Below are positions 51,001-62,768 of a stretch of DNA of 64,000 nt, one piece after another. The translations under genes and the position numbers were made by a program. The notes beneath the pieces were generated by a model. The model had not been told where the DNA came from, did no database searches, and worked only from the letters and a program-made list of their open reading frames with translations. Every line of letters starts with the position of its first letter. The first letter of the stretch is position 1. This stretch comes from Plantago major (lineage: Eukaryota; Streptophyta; Magnoliopsida; Lamiales; Plantaginaceae), in NCBI GenBank assembly GCA_026545765.1, contig CM048839.1, positions 18,476,566 through 18,540,565 on the forward strand. Direction: 5' to 3'.

Positions 51001-52740
51001 CCGGCCTCGCGTATTGAATCCGAAATACTATGGTCCAAATTTCGTTAACTTTGCCTCCTCCTGTGATTTTTCACCTCTTCCTTGTAATCTCGTCCATGCT
51101 TTAACCGACCCGAATTGGAAATCCGCAATGCTTGATGAATATAATGCTCTTATTGATAATAAGACTTGGGAGTTAGTTCCTAAGCCACAAAATGCAAATA
51201 TTATTCGATCTATGTGGATTTTTTGTCATAAAAAGAAATCTGACAGTTCTTTTGAGCGACATAAGGCTCGTCTTGTAGGTGATGGTCGATCTCGTGACAG
51301 TGTTGATTGTGATGAAACATTCATCCGCTGTCCAACGACCTCTATTCGCACCGTACTTAGCATTGCAAGATCTCGATCTTGCCAATTCACCAACTTGAGC
51401 GTTAAGAATGCGTTTCTTCACGGTAACCTTACGTAAACCGTCTACATGCATCACTTTGGGTTCCGAGACTAGATTTCGACCATGTTTGTTCTCAAGAAAT
51501 CTCTCTTGATTGAAGCAAGCACCTAGGGCTTGGTACCAGCGCTTTGCTGACCATATTGCGACTGTTGGTTTCTCTCATAGCAAAGTTGACCATTCATTGT
51601 TTATCTACCAGCGTGGTTCTGACATTGCCTATATTCTTCTCTATGTTGACGATATTATTCTCATCGCATCCACCGACACTCTTCGACTCGATTATGGCCT
51701 TCTTAAGTGCCGAATTTGCTATGAAGGACCTTGGTCCTCTCAGTTACTTCTGGGTATCGCTGTAACTCGAAACAAGGACGGTTTATTTCTCTCCCAGAAA
51801 CAATATGCAGACGAGATTCTTGATAGAGCTGGCATGTCAACCTGCTCTCCATCGCAAACACCGGTCGACACTAAATGAAACTTCGGCTCCTCGGATGCTC
51901 CTCCATTCGCTGATCCCACCACATATCGTCAACTTGCTGGTGCTCTTCAGTATCTCACATTCACTCGTCCGGATATCTCTTATGCGGTTCAACAGGTGTG
52001 TCTTCACATGCACGATCCTCGGGTTGATCATATGAATGCTCTCAAGCGTATTATACGCTACACTCAAGGAACCAAGGACTTTGGATTGCAATTATATAAA
52101 TCGCGAGTGGACACCTTGACTTCCTATACGGATCTCGACCGGGTGGTTGTCCAGATACTAGGCGATCCACTTCCGGTTATTGTGTTTTTCTTGGTGATAA
52201 TCTCATCTCTTGGTCTTCTAAGCGACAACCCACTCTTTCTCGCTCCAGTGCCGAAGCAGAATATTGCTGTGTTGCTAATGTTGTTTCTGAATCTTGTTGG
52301 CTTCGCAATTTACTTCTCGAACTGCACTTTCCGGTTCATAAAGCAACGCTCGTTTACTGTGACAATGTTAGTGCTATTTACTTGTCCGGTAATCCAGTCC
52401 AACATCAACGCACGAAGCACATAGAGATGGATATACACTTCGTCCGCGAAAAGGTTGCCAGAGGTGAAGTTCAAGTCTTACATGTCCCCACTCGTTATCA
52501 GATTGCTGACATTTTTACTAAGGGACTTCCGAAGATTCTCTTTGATGATTTTCGTGACAGTCTAAGCATTCGCAAGCCTCCCGCTTCGACTGCGGGGGTG
52601 TGTTAGAATATGTATATATCTAGAATCCTAGTTAGATTAGACTTAGATTAGAATACTTGGTGATCAAGTTATCACATTGTATAAATACATGTACTCATCA
52701 TTGAATCCAATAATAAGAAATATATTCTTATAATCTTACA
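48008..52740 (+). mobile_element. Ty1/copia retrotransposon with 140-bp LTRs (Ale/Retrofit-like), 4.7 kb
   Basis: The 5' LTR (48008-48147) and 3' LTR (52601-52740) are both 140 bp, start TGTTAG and end TTACA. They differ at one site (CACACTG against CACATTG, near 48085). A primer site TGGTATCA follows the 5' LTR at 48148, and a purine tract GCGGGGG precedes the 3' LTR. The domain order is gag, protease, integrase, RT, RNase H. The very short LTR, a Pro/Trp-rich gag without a CCHC knuckle, and the protein motifs fit the Ale/Retrofit lineage. Confidence 0.96.
48404..52606 (+). pseudogene. Gag-Pol polyprotein of the short-LTR copia, frameshifted
   Basis: Gag begins MSDQSPKFHPALSITNVRSL at 48404. 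A frameshift near 48810 moves the frame to the 48483-51016 ORF. Domains: gag UBN2-type (NFPSAEAYCNHVKSLADRL-like), protease active site WYMDTGASSHM (about 49475-49510), GAG-pre-integrase (LWHSRLGHPG), integrase catalytic region (HRYYVLFLDDFSKFLW, CDNGKEFDN, then a Ser-Gln-rich variant of the usual QNGVAER motif). The ORF stops at 51016. RT continues in other frames (51014-51436: ALTDPNWKSAMLDEYNALI; 51510-51878: AWYQRFADHIATVGFSHSK, YVDDIILIAS). RNase H follows ([30 protein letters not shown]). At least four frame changes or stops disable it. Confidence 0.93.
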
Positions 52741-53100
52741 ATATCTCCCTGCATAGCTGAGCATCCTTGTTGACCAATGTTGTATCCTAGAGGTGACTTT
52801 GTCAATCAAGGGCTGACATAAATGCACACTCAGTTTCCTACTAGAGAGAGGAACACCCCGATATTTGAAAGGTAAGGCCCCTTTTACAAAGCCAGTGGCA
52901 TCTAAGATATTGGTTTGATCCACATCAGTCACACCCCCAAAGTAAACCCTGCACTTTGTAGGGCTAGCCTTAAGATCCGTACTATCTGAAAACAGATGAA
53001 ACTTCTCCATGAGCAACTTGACAGAAACCGAATCTCCCCTCACAAATAGCAATAGGTCATCAGCAAAACAATATCTTAGATTAGGCAGATAGTCTTTTAA
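52741..53100 (-). pseudogene. LINE reverse transcriptase fragment
   Basis: On the - strand the frame reads YCFADDLLLFVRGD (catalytic ADD of RT), KASPTKCRVYFGGV, LPFKYRGVPLSSRKLS and SRIQHWSTRMLSYAGR. This is the RT palm/thumb end of a plant LINE ORF2. It is the upstream part of the LINE whose C-terminus is at 39576-40394. Confidence 0.9.
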
Positions 53101-53780
53101 CTTATGCCTCTAATAAGTTGTTTGTAGACTTGTAGTAATATATAAAATCAGCTTAATAAGTTAAATTGTATATATAAAAACTAGTTAGATCTTTTCGTAA
53201 TGGTGTCATTTTCGTCGAGCAAACAAATATGTCCATTTAGGCCACTTGCTCTATGTATGTCTCAATGCATGTATTACAATAGATTTATGAATTATAGGGT
53301 TAAAATAAGAACATTATATTTCAAGATGAAAAATGTCAACATTTTGTGACAGTGAGAAGAACTTGGCTCAACTCTTGAATTTTGAGAAGGTATAACTTAA
53401 GATGGAAGTGTCAAGTGTACAAAGGTTGAAATTAATGTTCTCTATAAATGAAGTTGAAATAACAAAGATTTGGTTCATCAAACTCTTGAATTGCACACAC
53501 ATGCAGTGATCATAATCATTGGCTTCCTAAAGCTTTCCACAACTTGCATAATTATAATTCAGATTCGTTCACAAACCACACAATACAGGGTTAAAAGCAG
53601 TTTCCCAGGAATCTCCCAAGAACAAAAACGAATGTTCCCTTTGCAGTACACTTTAACATTATTTCAAAAGAGGTCAAAAGTCAAAATCCAGCCACATTGC
53701 ATCTTTAAATAAGCTCACAAGTAGTATCATTAACTACAACCTTGAAACTCTATCCATTGTTAAAAAATACAGAAAAAAAA

Positions 53781-54038
53781 ATGAGGGTTTGTACTTCTTC
53801 ACTAGACCTCTGGAGATGGAATTCTCCAATTCCATATGTTTTCGGAGGATTAGCAGTCTTATTCGTGCTAATCGTGATAGCATTGATCGTTCTTGTATGC
53901 TCGCACCAAAGTAGCTCATCTCAAGAAACTGCAACGATTACCTTAGATGAAATTGAGCTCCCTGGCAAGCCAATAGTCGTGGTGATCATGGCTGGGGATG
54001 ACCGGCCAAAGTACCTGGCAAAGCCTTCTCGAGAGTGA
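53781..54038 (+). CDS. GLUTAMINE DUMPER family membrane protein (copy 3)
   Basis: This intronless gene encodes 85 residues, shorter than the other two copies. I start it at the ATG at 53781, the only ATG before the conserved part. WRWNSPIPYVFGGLAVLFVL leads into one helix (about residues 17-40), then the signature VIMAG at residues 68-72, followed by DDRPKYLAKP. The spacer between helix and VIMAG is only about 27 residues and lacks the ACS-Y/F-RK motif, having VCSHQSS instead. Reading frame and motifs are intact. Family role as for the other copies: amino-acid export control at membranes. A TATA-like TATAAATG lies at 53443, far upstream, so the promoter is uncertain. Confidence 0.92.
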   Translation: MRVCTSSLDLWRWNSPIPYVFGGLAVLFVLIVIALIVLVCSHQSSSSQETATITLDEIELPGKPIVVVIMAGDDRPKYLAKPSRE

Positions 54039-55441
54039 CTAACTGCGAATTTAGCAATGTCAGAGGAAGAAAATTCAAAATCCTTTGTGTTTTGAATAAA
54101 TGCAAATATTATCCTACTATGTCTATGTTTTTTCTTTTACTCTTTCAAATTAAAATTCTGCCTAGATAATTCGTCGTTTATATATACTAGTAATTAGAGC
54201 ATTTCACTCTTCGTTTGAACAAAATTACTCGATTCCAAGTATATATCATTGGTAGATATGGTTGCATTAAACGTGCCCTTAGAAATTGGTGCAGTTTGTC
54301 AAGTTAACATGAATAGTGCGTTTGTGTTCCGCCTAAAATTTTCTTAAGTGCCACATTGTTCTAATGGACTTCCTTATAAGATTTATTCTTGGCTGGCAGT
54401 AATGCCACTACCAGGAAGGTTACATGAGCATTATCGTTCATTAATTGCTCTCCTTAAACTATCATTGTTAACTCTAAACACAATAATTACTCTTTACTAG
54501 CCACTCCGCAAACCCAATTGCTTGAACTTATTTTCCTTAACTTCTTACGATTTTATGATTAGATGTTTATTACTTGCTATTTATTCCGGGAATAGATTCA
54601 TTTTATTTAGAATTAATTTCAAATAATATAGAGAAATAATTATAAAAATTATGTTATGAAAGTAAAATAGTTATATTCCCATCATACAATTTTTTAAATT
54701 ATTTTTTAATACAATTTAGATTGAACTTTTAACGTCAATTTAAATTAAATGTAAAGATATTTTCAAGACGGTTTCATTTGCAATATAAGTAAATATATAA
54801 AAATTATCGTAATGTAGGACCGTTACATTTTCTTTAATTATAAGTAAATATATAGGTTGTAAATTTTATGCAAAAATATCAAGATACAAGTCCTTTAACC
54901 AAGTAGTAATATTTTCCCCTTGTTTTTCAATTGTAACCATACTTAATTTGTTGTCTGTGTATTTTAGTTGGAGTGTGAAAATAATAGATAAGAAATATTG
55001 GTTATTCAAGAAAGAAATGATTATGATCGCAATTCAAGAATTACAAAGTCGTGTGGAACCGCATATAGTAATTTAAATATAGTTAGACGGACCTATATTG
55101 TTAATAAAACAACGATGTTTTTAACCAAAACATCTATATTATTAATAAAATATATTTTTTATTTTATGAAAAACACATGTTTAACTAAAGATCTTAAATT
55201 ATCAATAACCTTCATATTTGTTCATCCTTTTTATCTTTATTATGGAATGGAAGGTAAACAAGTTATCTCATAAAAACATTAGTTAGAAAAAAATAATGGC
55301 AGGAGTAGTAATATATAAAATGATACGAATGATAAGCCTGATTTAATGAATTAATGAAGGTTGTTTAATGACTTTAATGGGTTTAATGAATCAAGGTGGT
55401 TTAATGACTATCCACGTCATCTTCCTGGTAGTGGCATTATA
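54039..55441. other. 3' flank of GDU copy 3 and intergenic sequence
   Basis: AT-rich; the open frame 54998-55273 is not recognised. A sequence CACTACCAGGAAG near 54408 recurs inverted (CTTCCTGGTAGTGGC) near 55420-55435 and may mark the ends of an undefined element of about 1 kb. Confidence 0.4.
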
Positions 55442-55693
55442 CTCCCTCCGTTGCGTATAACTTCATATATTTGTCATTTTTAGTCGTCCCATAGAATTTT
55501 ATACATTAATAAAAAAGGAAGCTACCTCACACTCAACAAATAATGAGCAATCTTAACTTTACACATATATTACACATCTTGCCATTCAAAGCACACTTTT
55601 ATCCAATTTTTTCATACTTTATCATTACTTTAACTTTTCGCATAAAACAGCGTGCTAACCTTAATGTATAAAGTTATCCGGGGACGGAGGGAG
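55442..55693. mobile_element. Stowaway-like MITE
   Basis: The left end CTCCCTCCGTTGCGTATAAC pairs with the right end GTTATCCGGGGACGGAGGGAG (inverted). TA lies on each side (55440-55441 and 55694-55695). The length is 252 bp. Confidence 0.85.
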
Positions 55694-56278
55694 TAGTAAT
55701 AAATTAAAATCGAATGTTCCCTTAACTAAAATTGACTCTTGAGTTACATGTAACGCCAAAAGTGATGACAAAATCTCTTTAACCTTATATCAAATAATTA
55801 ATGTTGGGATGGGACGAAGCTACTCGAAACCGTTCGTTTTGTCATAAAATAAGATAAGCCCATTACTTTTCTTTCCTTTTTGCGAACCCGATTTTGATAA
55901 TAATCGGGTTTTTATTGCGCAAAAGAACGGAAGGAAGACTTTAATGTCATTTTTACAGGAGTGGTGGGTCTTATTTAAAAAATAACCTGAGTGGACGCTG
56001 AGACTTGAAGCTGCAAGCCGAAAAAAGAGAGAGCATAAATGAATGAACTGGGACGTAATTGGGGAATAATTCGGGACTGTACTAAATGATTATTGTAATA
56101 AATAAAGACACTAAAATAGTGGAACACAACATTTGCGTTCACCATTCGCCGCATCATCGTTATCCTATGCTTTTCTTTTCTTTTCCAAGGTACATATCCA
56201 TGGCATATTCCTTTCTATTTCTACTTACGAAACTTCATGGAGTCACAATTTTTATCTTGTCACTTGTGAAAAAACATA

Positions 56279-56513
56279 CTCCCTCCATTTCATAAAAATT
56301 GTTACAATTTACATTTTCACCAATTTTAAGAAAAATTAGAAAGTACAAGTGGCCCCCCTTTGATTTTTAGAGATTAACTGAGTGGCATATTGTAATAAAA
56401 TTGAAAGGTAGGGAGTTTCATTATTTAACTAGTTTTTATAAATGAAAATTGTAACACTTTTAGTGAAACGCCGAAAACGGAAAGTTGTAACACTTTCTCT
56501 GAAATGAATATAG
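56279..56513. mobile_element. Stowaway-like MITE with a decayed right end
   Basis: The left end CTCCCTCCATTTCATAAAAA with TGTTACAA pairs with the right TTGTAACACTTTCTCTGAAATG. The last seven bases are mutated (AATATAG instead of GAGGGAG). TA flanks both sides. Confidence 0.75.
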
Positions 56514-56819
56514 TAGAAGAAATAGTACAATAGAGTTTATTCTTGTTAGAGACTTGCATAGATCATGTCAAATAATAAAGTTATCACTTTAATTTTTTAC
56601 ACCGCAAATAATTTATTAACACTCAATCTCAACGTACAAAGAGTTCTTGGGGGAATTGGTTGTATTGAGGCAACCAAGTGTGGTTGAAAGAGACAAAAAA
56701 AAAAAAAAAAAAAAAGAGAATCGTTGTAGGTGTATGTATTATAAAGTGTTAATTGTTAAGTGGGTAACTTTAAGCAATTATTTATATATTCCACGGCTCG
56801 ATTTTGTACCCTTCATTTG
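56514..56819. other. Intergenic sequence
   Basis: No gene recognised; an (A)19 run lies at about 56696-56714. It ends at the target site of the - strand copia. Confidence 0.4.
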
Positions 56820-57144
56820 GATACTATCAGAAATGCGGAAGTAAAGCATGAACTCACCATTGATGAGAGTGAATTGAGAACAATGTAAATAGAAGAACAA
56901 TTGTATTGATGATTGAAATGAGATTTTACAACTGAATTGAATTACAAACTGCAACTATTCTATCATCTATATATACACAAACAAGCTAATCTAATTGGTT
57001 AAAACACCTAAGCAAGACTCCCCAATATACCCTTGATATTAACAGAAATGGGCAGGAGTTTCAAACTGCCTAACTAACTCTAAACTAACTATACTAACTG
57101 CCTAACAACTTGACAGCTCACCATACTCCAAACTGCATGAAGCT

Positions 57145-60100
57145 CTATATAATATCATCATCCTCGGGGCTGCTTCCTGTGTTTGTTATGCTGAGTAATG
57201 CTTTTGCTCCTTCATCATTTTCAGTCTGATTTCTTCTGTTTTGAGACTCCCCCGTAAGATGAGCATATACATTAGTTAAGCTCATTTTAGACATCAATCT
57301 AAGCATATCAGCATGTGTTAAAGCCTTGGTGAAAATGTCTGCAACCTGTTCTTTTGTTGAAACATGTGTGACATCAATTGTTCCATCTAAAACTTTATCT
57401 CTTACAAAATGACAATCAATTTCTAAATGTTTAGTTCTTTCATCAAAGATAGGATTTTTTGTCAAATGAATAGCAGACTGATTATCACAATATAATGCGA
57501 TAGGATTTTTTACTTCTATATTGAATTCTTTTAATAGAGAAATTAACCAGATTACTTCACAAGTAGTTAAAGATAAAGCTCTATATTCAGCTTCAGAGGA
57601 TGATCTGCTTACTGTAGTTTGTTTCTTACTTCTCCAACTAATTAATGAAGTTCCTAAAAACATACAATAGCCAGAGATGGATCTTCTAGTGTCAGCACAT
57701 GCAGCCCAGTCTGAGTCACTATAAGAAGTTAGAATCAGCTCATTATTGGCTGCAAAGAAGATTCCTTGTCCTGGTGCATTTTTCAGATATCTTAATACTC
57801 TGTGAACTGCATTTAAGTGATTCCTTGAAGGTTTATCCATGAATTGACTCAATATCCCAACTGCATATGAAATGTCAGGTCTAGTGATGTTGAGATAAAT
57901 GAGTTTTCCTATTAGTGTTCTGTATACTGATGGATCATGTAAGACATCTGTATCTGTGGAAGAATACTTGAGATTGACTTCAATTGGATTTACCACAGGT
58001 TTACAATCAGTCAGCCCTGTGTCTGCTAACATTTCCAGCACATATTTTCTCTGGCAAATATGTATGCCATGATGATCTCTAGTCACTTCAAGTCCTAGAA
58101 AATCTTAACAGCTCCCAAATCTCTTATTTTGAACTCTTTATGTAACATTTCTTTCACATCTGTGATTAACTTTGTACTTGATCCTGTGATTAGTATATCA
58201 TCCACATATACTAGTAATGCAATGAAACCTTGTGAGCAAGTTCTTGTGAAGAGTGAATAATCTGTTTTGGATTGTGTGAAGTTAAGCTTCTGTAGAGTAT
58301 TAGAGAACTTAAAATTCCACTGCCTGGATGCTTGTTTCAATCCATAAAGTGATTTGTGTAATTTAAACACAGGATTAGCAATGCCCCCCTGAAACAAGTA
58401 TCCTGGTGGAATAGTCATGTAGATATCCTCATCCAATTCTCCATTAAGAAAAGCATTATGGACATCCATTTGCTCACAATCCCAACCCTGCGTAGCAACA
58501 ATTGCAAGAAGAGTTCTAACTGTTGTAAGTTTTGCTACTGGACTAAAAATTTCAAAGTAATCATGCCCAAATCTCTGTGAGTGACCTTTAGCTACTAACC
58601 TAGCTTTATATTTGTCAATATAGAACCATCAGGCTTTAGTTTTAATTTGAAAACATATTTACAACCAATTGGTTTATGACGTGGTGGTAATGAGACAACA
58701 GATCAAGTGTTATTGTCATCTAAAGCCTGGGGCTCTGCTTTGATTGCATTAGTCCACTCTGGAGATTGAATGGCCTGAGCATATGAAGTAGGTTCAGGAG
58801 TAGAACTAATATTGAGAGCAAAACTGTGATCAAATGGTGATAAGTGTTCATAAGAAATGAAGTGAGAGATAGGATGGGTAGAAGAATGTTGTTTGTGTGA
58901 AATATTATGATAATAATCTTTCATTTTGATTGGAGTAACAACTCTTCTGCTAGATTTCCTAAGAACAGGAGAGGGAGAATGTGAAGAAGAAATATCAGGA
59001 GAAACAGATATTTCTTGTGTAACATACTGTGAGTGTGATGGAGAATAAGATTGTGTATTGGAGTGAGACTGAGAGTGAGGAGAAGGAATATGTGAATTAT
59101 CATATATCTGAGTATCTAAATTTGATACAGGATAAGAACTAAAGGAAGTGAGATGAGAATCTAGAACTAGATCACTAGTATCTATACTAGGTATTGGTGG
59201 TGAAAAATTCTGAGCAGTTGTTGAGTAGGGAAATATATGCTCAAGAAAGTGAACATCTTTTGAAACTAAAATCTTGTGTGTATGAATATTATATAATCTG
59301 TAACCTTTGGAATGTGGAGGATACCTAATGAAAATGCAAGCATGAGCTCTAGAGTCAAATTTTGTTCTATGCTGAGCATGAGTTGACACATAGCATAAAG
59401 AACCAAAGATTCTTAGTTTGGAATAATCTGGTTTATGTCCATAAAACTTGGTGAAAGGACAAGCACTGTCTAATAATGGAGAGGGTGTTCTGTTAATTAA
59501 GTAAGCTACTGTTAAGATTGCATCACTCCAGAACTTTAGAGGAACTGATGATTGAAAAATCAATGCTCTAGCAACATTAAGAAGATGTTGATGCTTGCGT
59601 TCAACAACTCCATTTTGCTGTGGAGTATACACACAGCTGGTTTGGTGAATGATTCCTAAAGTTTTAAGTGTAGGAGTTAACACCATAAACTCAGAACCAT
59701 TATCTGATCTGAATGCTTTAATTTTTATTTTATACTGATTTTTTGTGAGTGTAATGAAATTTAATATGATTTATTGAACTTCTGACTTGTTTGTGAATAA
59801 GTGAATCCAAGTAAACTTGGAGTAATCATCAACAAGAGTAAGGAAATATCTATGTCCATTAACAGATGTGATAGAATAAGGACCCCATACATCAATGTGA
59901 ATTAGTGAAAAAATGGACTGAGTTACAGATGTGCTAGTAGGGAAGGAGAGTTTCCTCTGCTTAGCCTCTAGACAAATTGTACAATCTTTGATCTCATGAC
60001 AATTAATACTACAACAATCTAGGAGTTGCATTCTCTGAATAGATGGATGCCCTAGTCTATAATGCCACAGTTGGCTTGCAGTAGGTTGTATGACAGCATT

Positions 60101-61809
60101 AACAGATTGAATTTTATTCAATGAACTAGAAAATGAAACAGTAGGAGCAGCAGCACTGCTGGTGACAGAAAAGTGTTGAAAATCTTGAATGTGTAAGACA
60201 AACAAGGATTTGAATCTTTCAGCGAGACCAATCTTTATCTTTGAAGAAATCTCCTGAAGAAAGCATGCATCATGAGTGAAGAGAAAGTGAAATAATTTGT
60301 ATTTAGTGATTTGTGTGACTGAAATTAAATTGACAGTAAATGAAGGCACATAAAGCACATTTTCTAATGTCACACATTCAGATAATTGCACATTTCCTAT
60401 CATGGTGACTGATAGTCTAGTGTTGTCTGGTAGCTGCACAAATGTATTTACATTAGTAACATGTGAAGTAAACAATTTAATATCACAAATGACATGATCA
60501 GTTCCTCCTGAATCTATAACAAAATACTCTTGTAACTGTGTAGAAGTAGAGCAAACAATATGTGAAGGAAAAGAGCAAAGATGTATACCTCCTAATGTAT
60601 GATAAGTTGCAGCTGGATCCATGCATGTGTCCTCATGATCTTCAGTAGGTGCAATACTCATGGGAGAAGCAGAAGTTGCAACACTTTGATCAAGAATTTG
60701 CATGAGTTTTGAAACCTTGTTCTTAATATGGCCATACTGAGTTGCAACATCAGATGATGTGCTTGGCACATTGACATTGTTAGCATAGTGAGCTAATTAG
60801 CATTCATCTGTGACATAGGACCACCAGAGTGATGTCTGGCATATGTAGGCCTCTTGGTGAATTTGAAATCACTTGGATAGCCAATCAACCTGTAGCACAT
60901 GTCAACTGTATGATTAGTTAAGCCGCAGTTAGCACACTTGATCTCCTTACCCTTTCTTTTGCTTTGATATGGAACATCCTGACTAGTCTGGCGCATATGA
61001 AATGTTGATGAATTATTAGCAACATGATGCCTAGAGTTTCTCTGCCTTTCTTCTATAAGAATAATGGAATAGGCTCTCTCAAGAGTGGGAACTGGAGTCA
61101 TCATGATAATCTGGCCCCTAATATGATCATAAGATTCCTGCAAACCCATGAGAAACTAAAAAACCTGATCAGCCTCATAGTTACTTGCAGTTGTTGCTAA
61201 TCCATGACAAGTACATTTGCCACAATCACAATTAGGTGGTGGCCTGTGCATATGAAACTCTTCCCAAATGCTAGAGAGTTTAGTATAGTACTCCATAACT
61301 GTTTGATATCCTTGAACAAACTGTGATAGAGCAAGCTGTAATTCATAGATACGCACACTATCCACTGCAGAGAAACGTGCTTCTAGTTTATCCCATACAT
61401 CTTTAGCATACACACTTTGAGCAATAGTTCCTCGAATTTCTTCAGTGATAGAGTTGTGTAACCAAGATAGTATGAGATTGTTGCATCGAAGCCAGGGAAG
61501 ATAGAGAGCATCCTCTAGAGCTGGCCTCTTGTATGTGCCATCCACAAACCCAACCTTGTTGAGAATAGAGAGTGAAAGAGACATGTCTTGCCTCCAGTTG
61601 ATATAATTGGCACCTTTGAGTATATTTTTGATTGCACCAGATGTAGCAGTGTCGTGAGGAAAGAGGTGAAAAGGACTGTTTGGATCAGTGTGATCCAGCT
61701 CCTTGTTGATAGCATGTGGATTCCTAGTTTGATCAGTATGATCATTTGCATTGTGATTGACAGGTGTTCCAGAAGGAATGGTATCATCATTGTGAGAAGC
61801 CTGCGACAT
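57145..61809 (-). pseudogene. Gag-Pol polyprotein of the - strand copia, with several stops
   Basis: Gag begins MSQASHNDDTIPSG at 61809 and includes LKGANYINWRQDMSLSL. After one stop near 61153 comes the zinc knuckle CANCGLTNHTVDMC (about 60920). Protease has FVIDSGGTDHVI (Gly in place of the common Ala). Then come LWHYRLGHPS and integrase ([39 protein letters not shown]), RT (AFLNGELDEDIYM, LYGLKQASRQW, LLVYVDDILITGSS) and RNase H (YSDSDWAACADTRRSISGY, SRSSSEAEYRAL, YCDNQSAIHL, HLEIDCHFVRDKV, ADIFTKAL). Stops or shifts near 61153, 60790, 59770, 58702, 58620 and 58095 disable it. The frame runs to 57145, inside the 3' LTR. Confidence 0.94.
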
Positions 61810-62336
61810 TTTATCAAACAGGTAAGGAAGTAAATTTGTGATATATAATGAATCTGCCGAATTATGATCAATTGATCGTGATCAGATGATGACAGATGGA
61901 AAACTATTGCTAAACAAGTTCAAATGTAACAATGATTCAAGCAACAATCGACAGTTATAGAAGATTAATCAGTCGATCAAGCTAGAAAACGGTTGATGAT
62001 TTGAAAAATCAGTTTATGAAATTGACTGAACAAGTGAAATTGTCAGAACAATTATGATTGATGATGATCAAGCTCAAATCTAATGAAACTGGAAAATTCT
62101 GAATATGAAACAAATTGATATAACTTGTGGAAAATCGAATGAACACTATCTGTAACACTTTGTTGATCAGTGAATTCTTATCAATCTATTGAATGACATA
62201 TTCAATCAAACATAATGTATACATAAAACAACAGAGCTTGCAGAGTAAGCAAGGTGAAGAAAACAGATGAAGAATGAGATAAAAATTCAATAATCTATAA
62301 ATGAACCAATGAATACATTGATGATCAAGAGCCAAA

Positions 62337-62348
62337 GCTCTGATACCA
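62337..62348 (-). other. Primer-binding site for initiator Met tRNA
   Basis: The - strand reads TGGTATCAGAGC, the classical complement of the 3' end of plant initiator Met tRNA, with no gap to the LTR. Confidence 0.93.
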
Positions 62349-62768
62349 TATCAGAAATGCGGAAGTAAAGCATGAACTCACCATTGATGAGAATGAATTG
62401 AGAACAATGTAAATAGAAGAACAATGGTATTGATGATTGAAATGAGATTTTACAACTGAATTGAATTACAAACTGCAACTATTCTATCATGTATATATAC
62501 ACAAACAAGCTAATCTAATTGGTTAAAATACCTAAGCAAGACTCCCCAATATACCCTTGATATTAACAGAAATGGGCGGGAGTTTCAAACTGCCTAACTA
62601 ACTCTAAACTAACTATACTAACTGCCTAACAACTTGACATGCAGCTCACCATACTCCAAACTGCATGAAGCTCATCATCCCCGGGGCTGCTTCCTGTGTT
62701 TGTTATGCTGAGTAATGCTTTTGCTCCTTCATCATTTTCAGTCTGATTTCTTCTGTTCTGAGAGATAC

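Larger units (their letters stand above)
39408..53100 (-). mobile_element. 5'-truncated LINE, split into three parts by two later insertions
   Basis: On the - strand the LINE runs 53100-52741, then 48007-47903, then 40394-39408, ending with a (T)12 run on + (poly-A tail, 39408-39419). Removing the CACTA element and the copia, with one copy of each target duplication, makes the reading frame continuous across both junctions. Part 1 has the RT motif FADD and FKYRGVPLSSRKL. Part 3 has the C-terminal zf-RVT region. The 5' end is lost near 53100; no certain target duplication of the LINE itself was found. Confidence 0.85.
56825..62763 (-). mobile_element. Ty1/copia retrotransposon, 5.9 kb, with non-canonical LTR ends
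   Basis: The LTRs are 56825-57246 (422 bp) and 62349-62763 (415 bp). Both read on the - strand TCTC...CTGATA rather than TG...CA. GATAC flanks the element at 56820-56824 and 62764-62768, a perfect 5-bp duplication. The primer site TGGTATCAGAGC (- strand of 62337-62348) abuts the 5' LTR exactly. A purine tract ACGGGGGAG precedes the 3' LTR. Together these fix the ends. The LTRs differ by a few substitutions and two small indels. Confidence 0.95.

Noticed and set aside
53101-53125. Candidate LINE target duplication (TAATAAGTTG against AATTAGTTGA at 39398)
   Set aside because: Too many mismatches for a sequence this AT-rich; not claimed.
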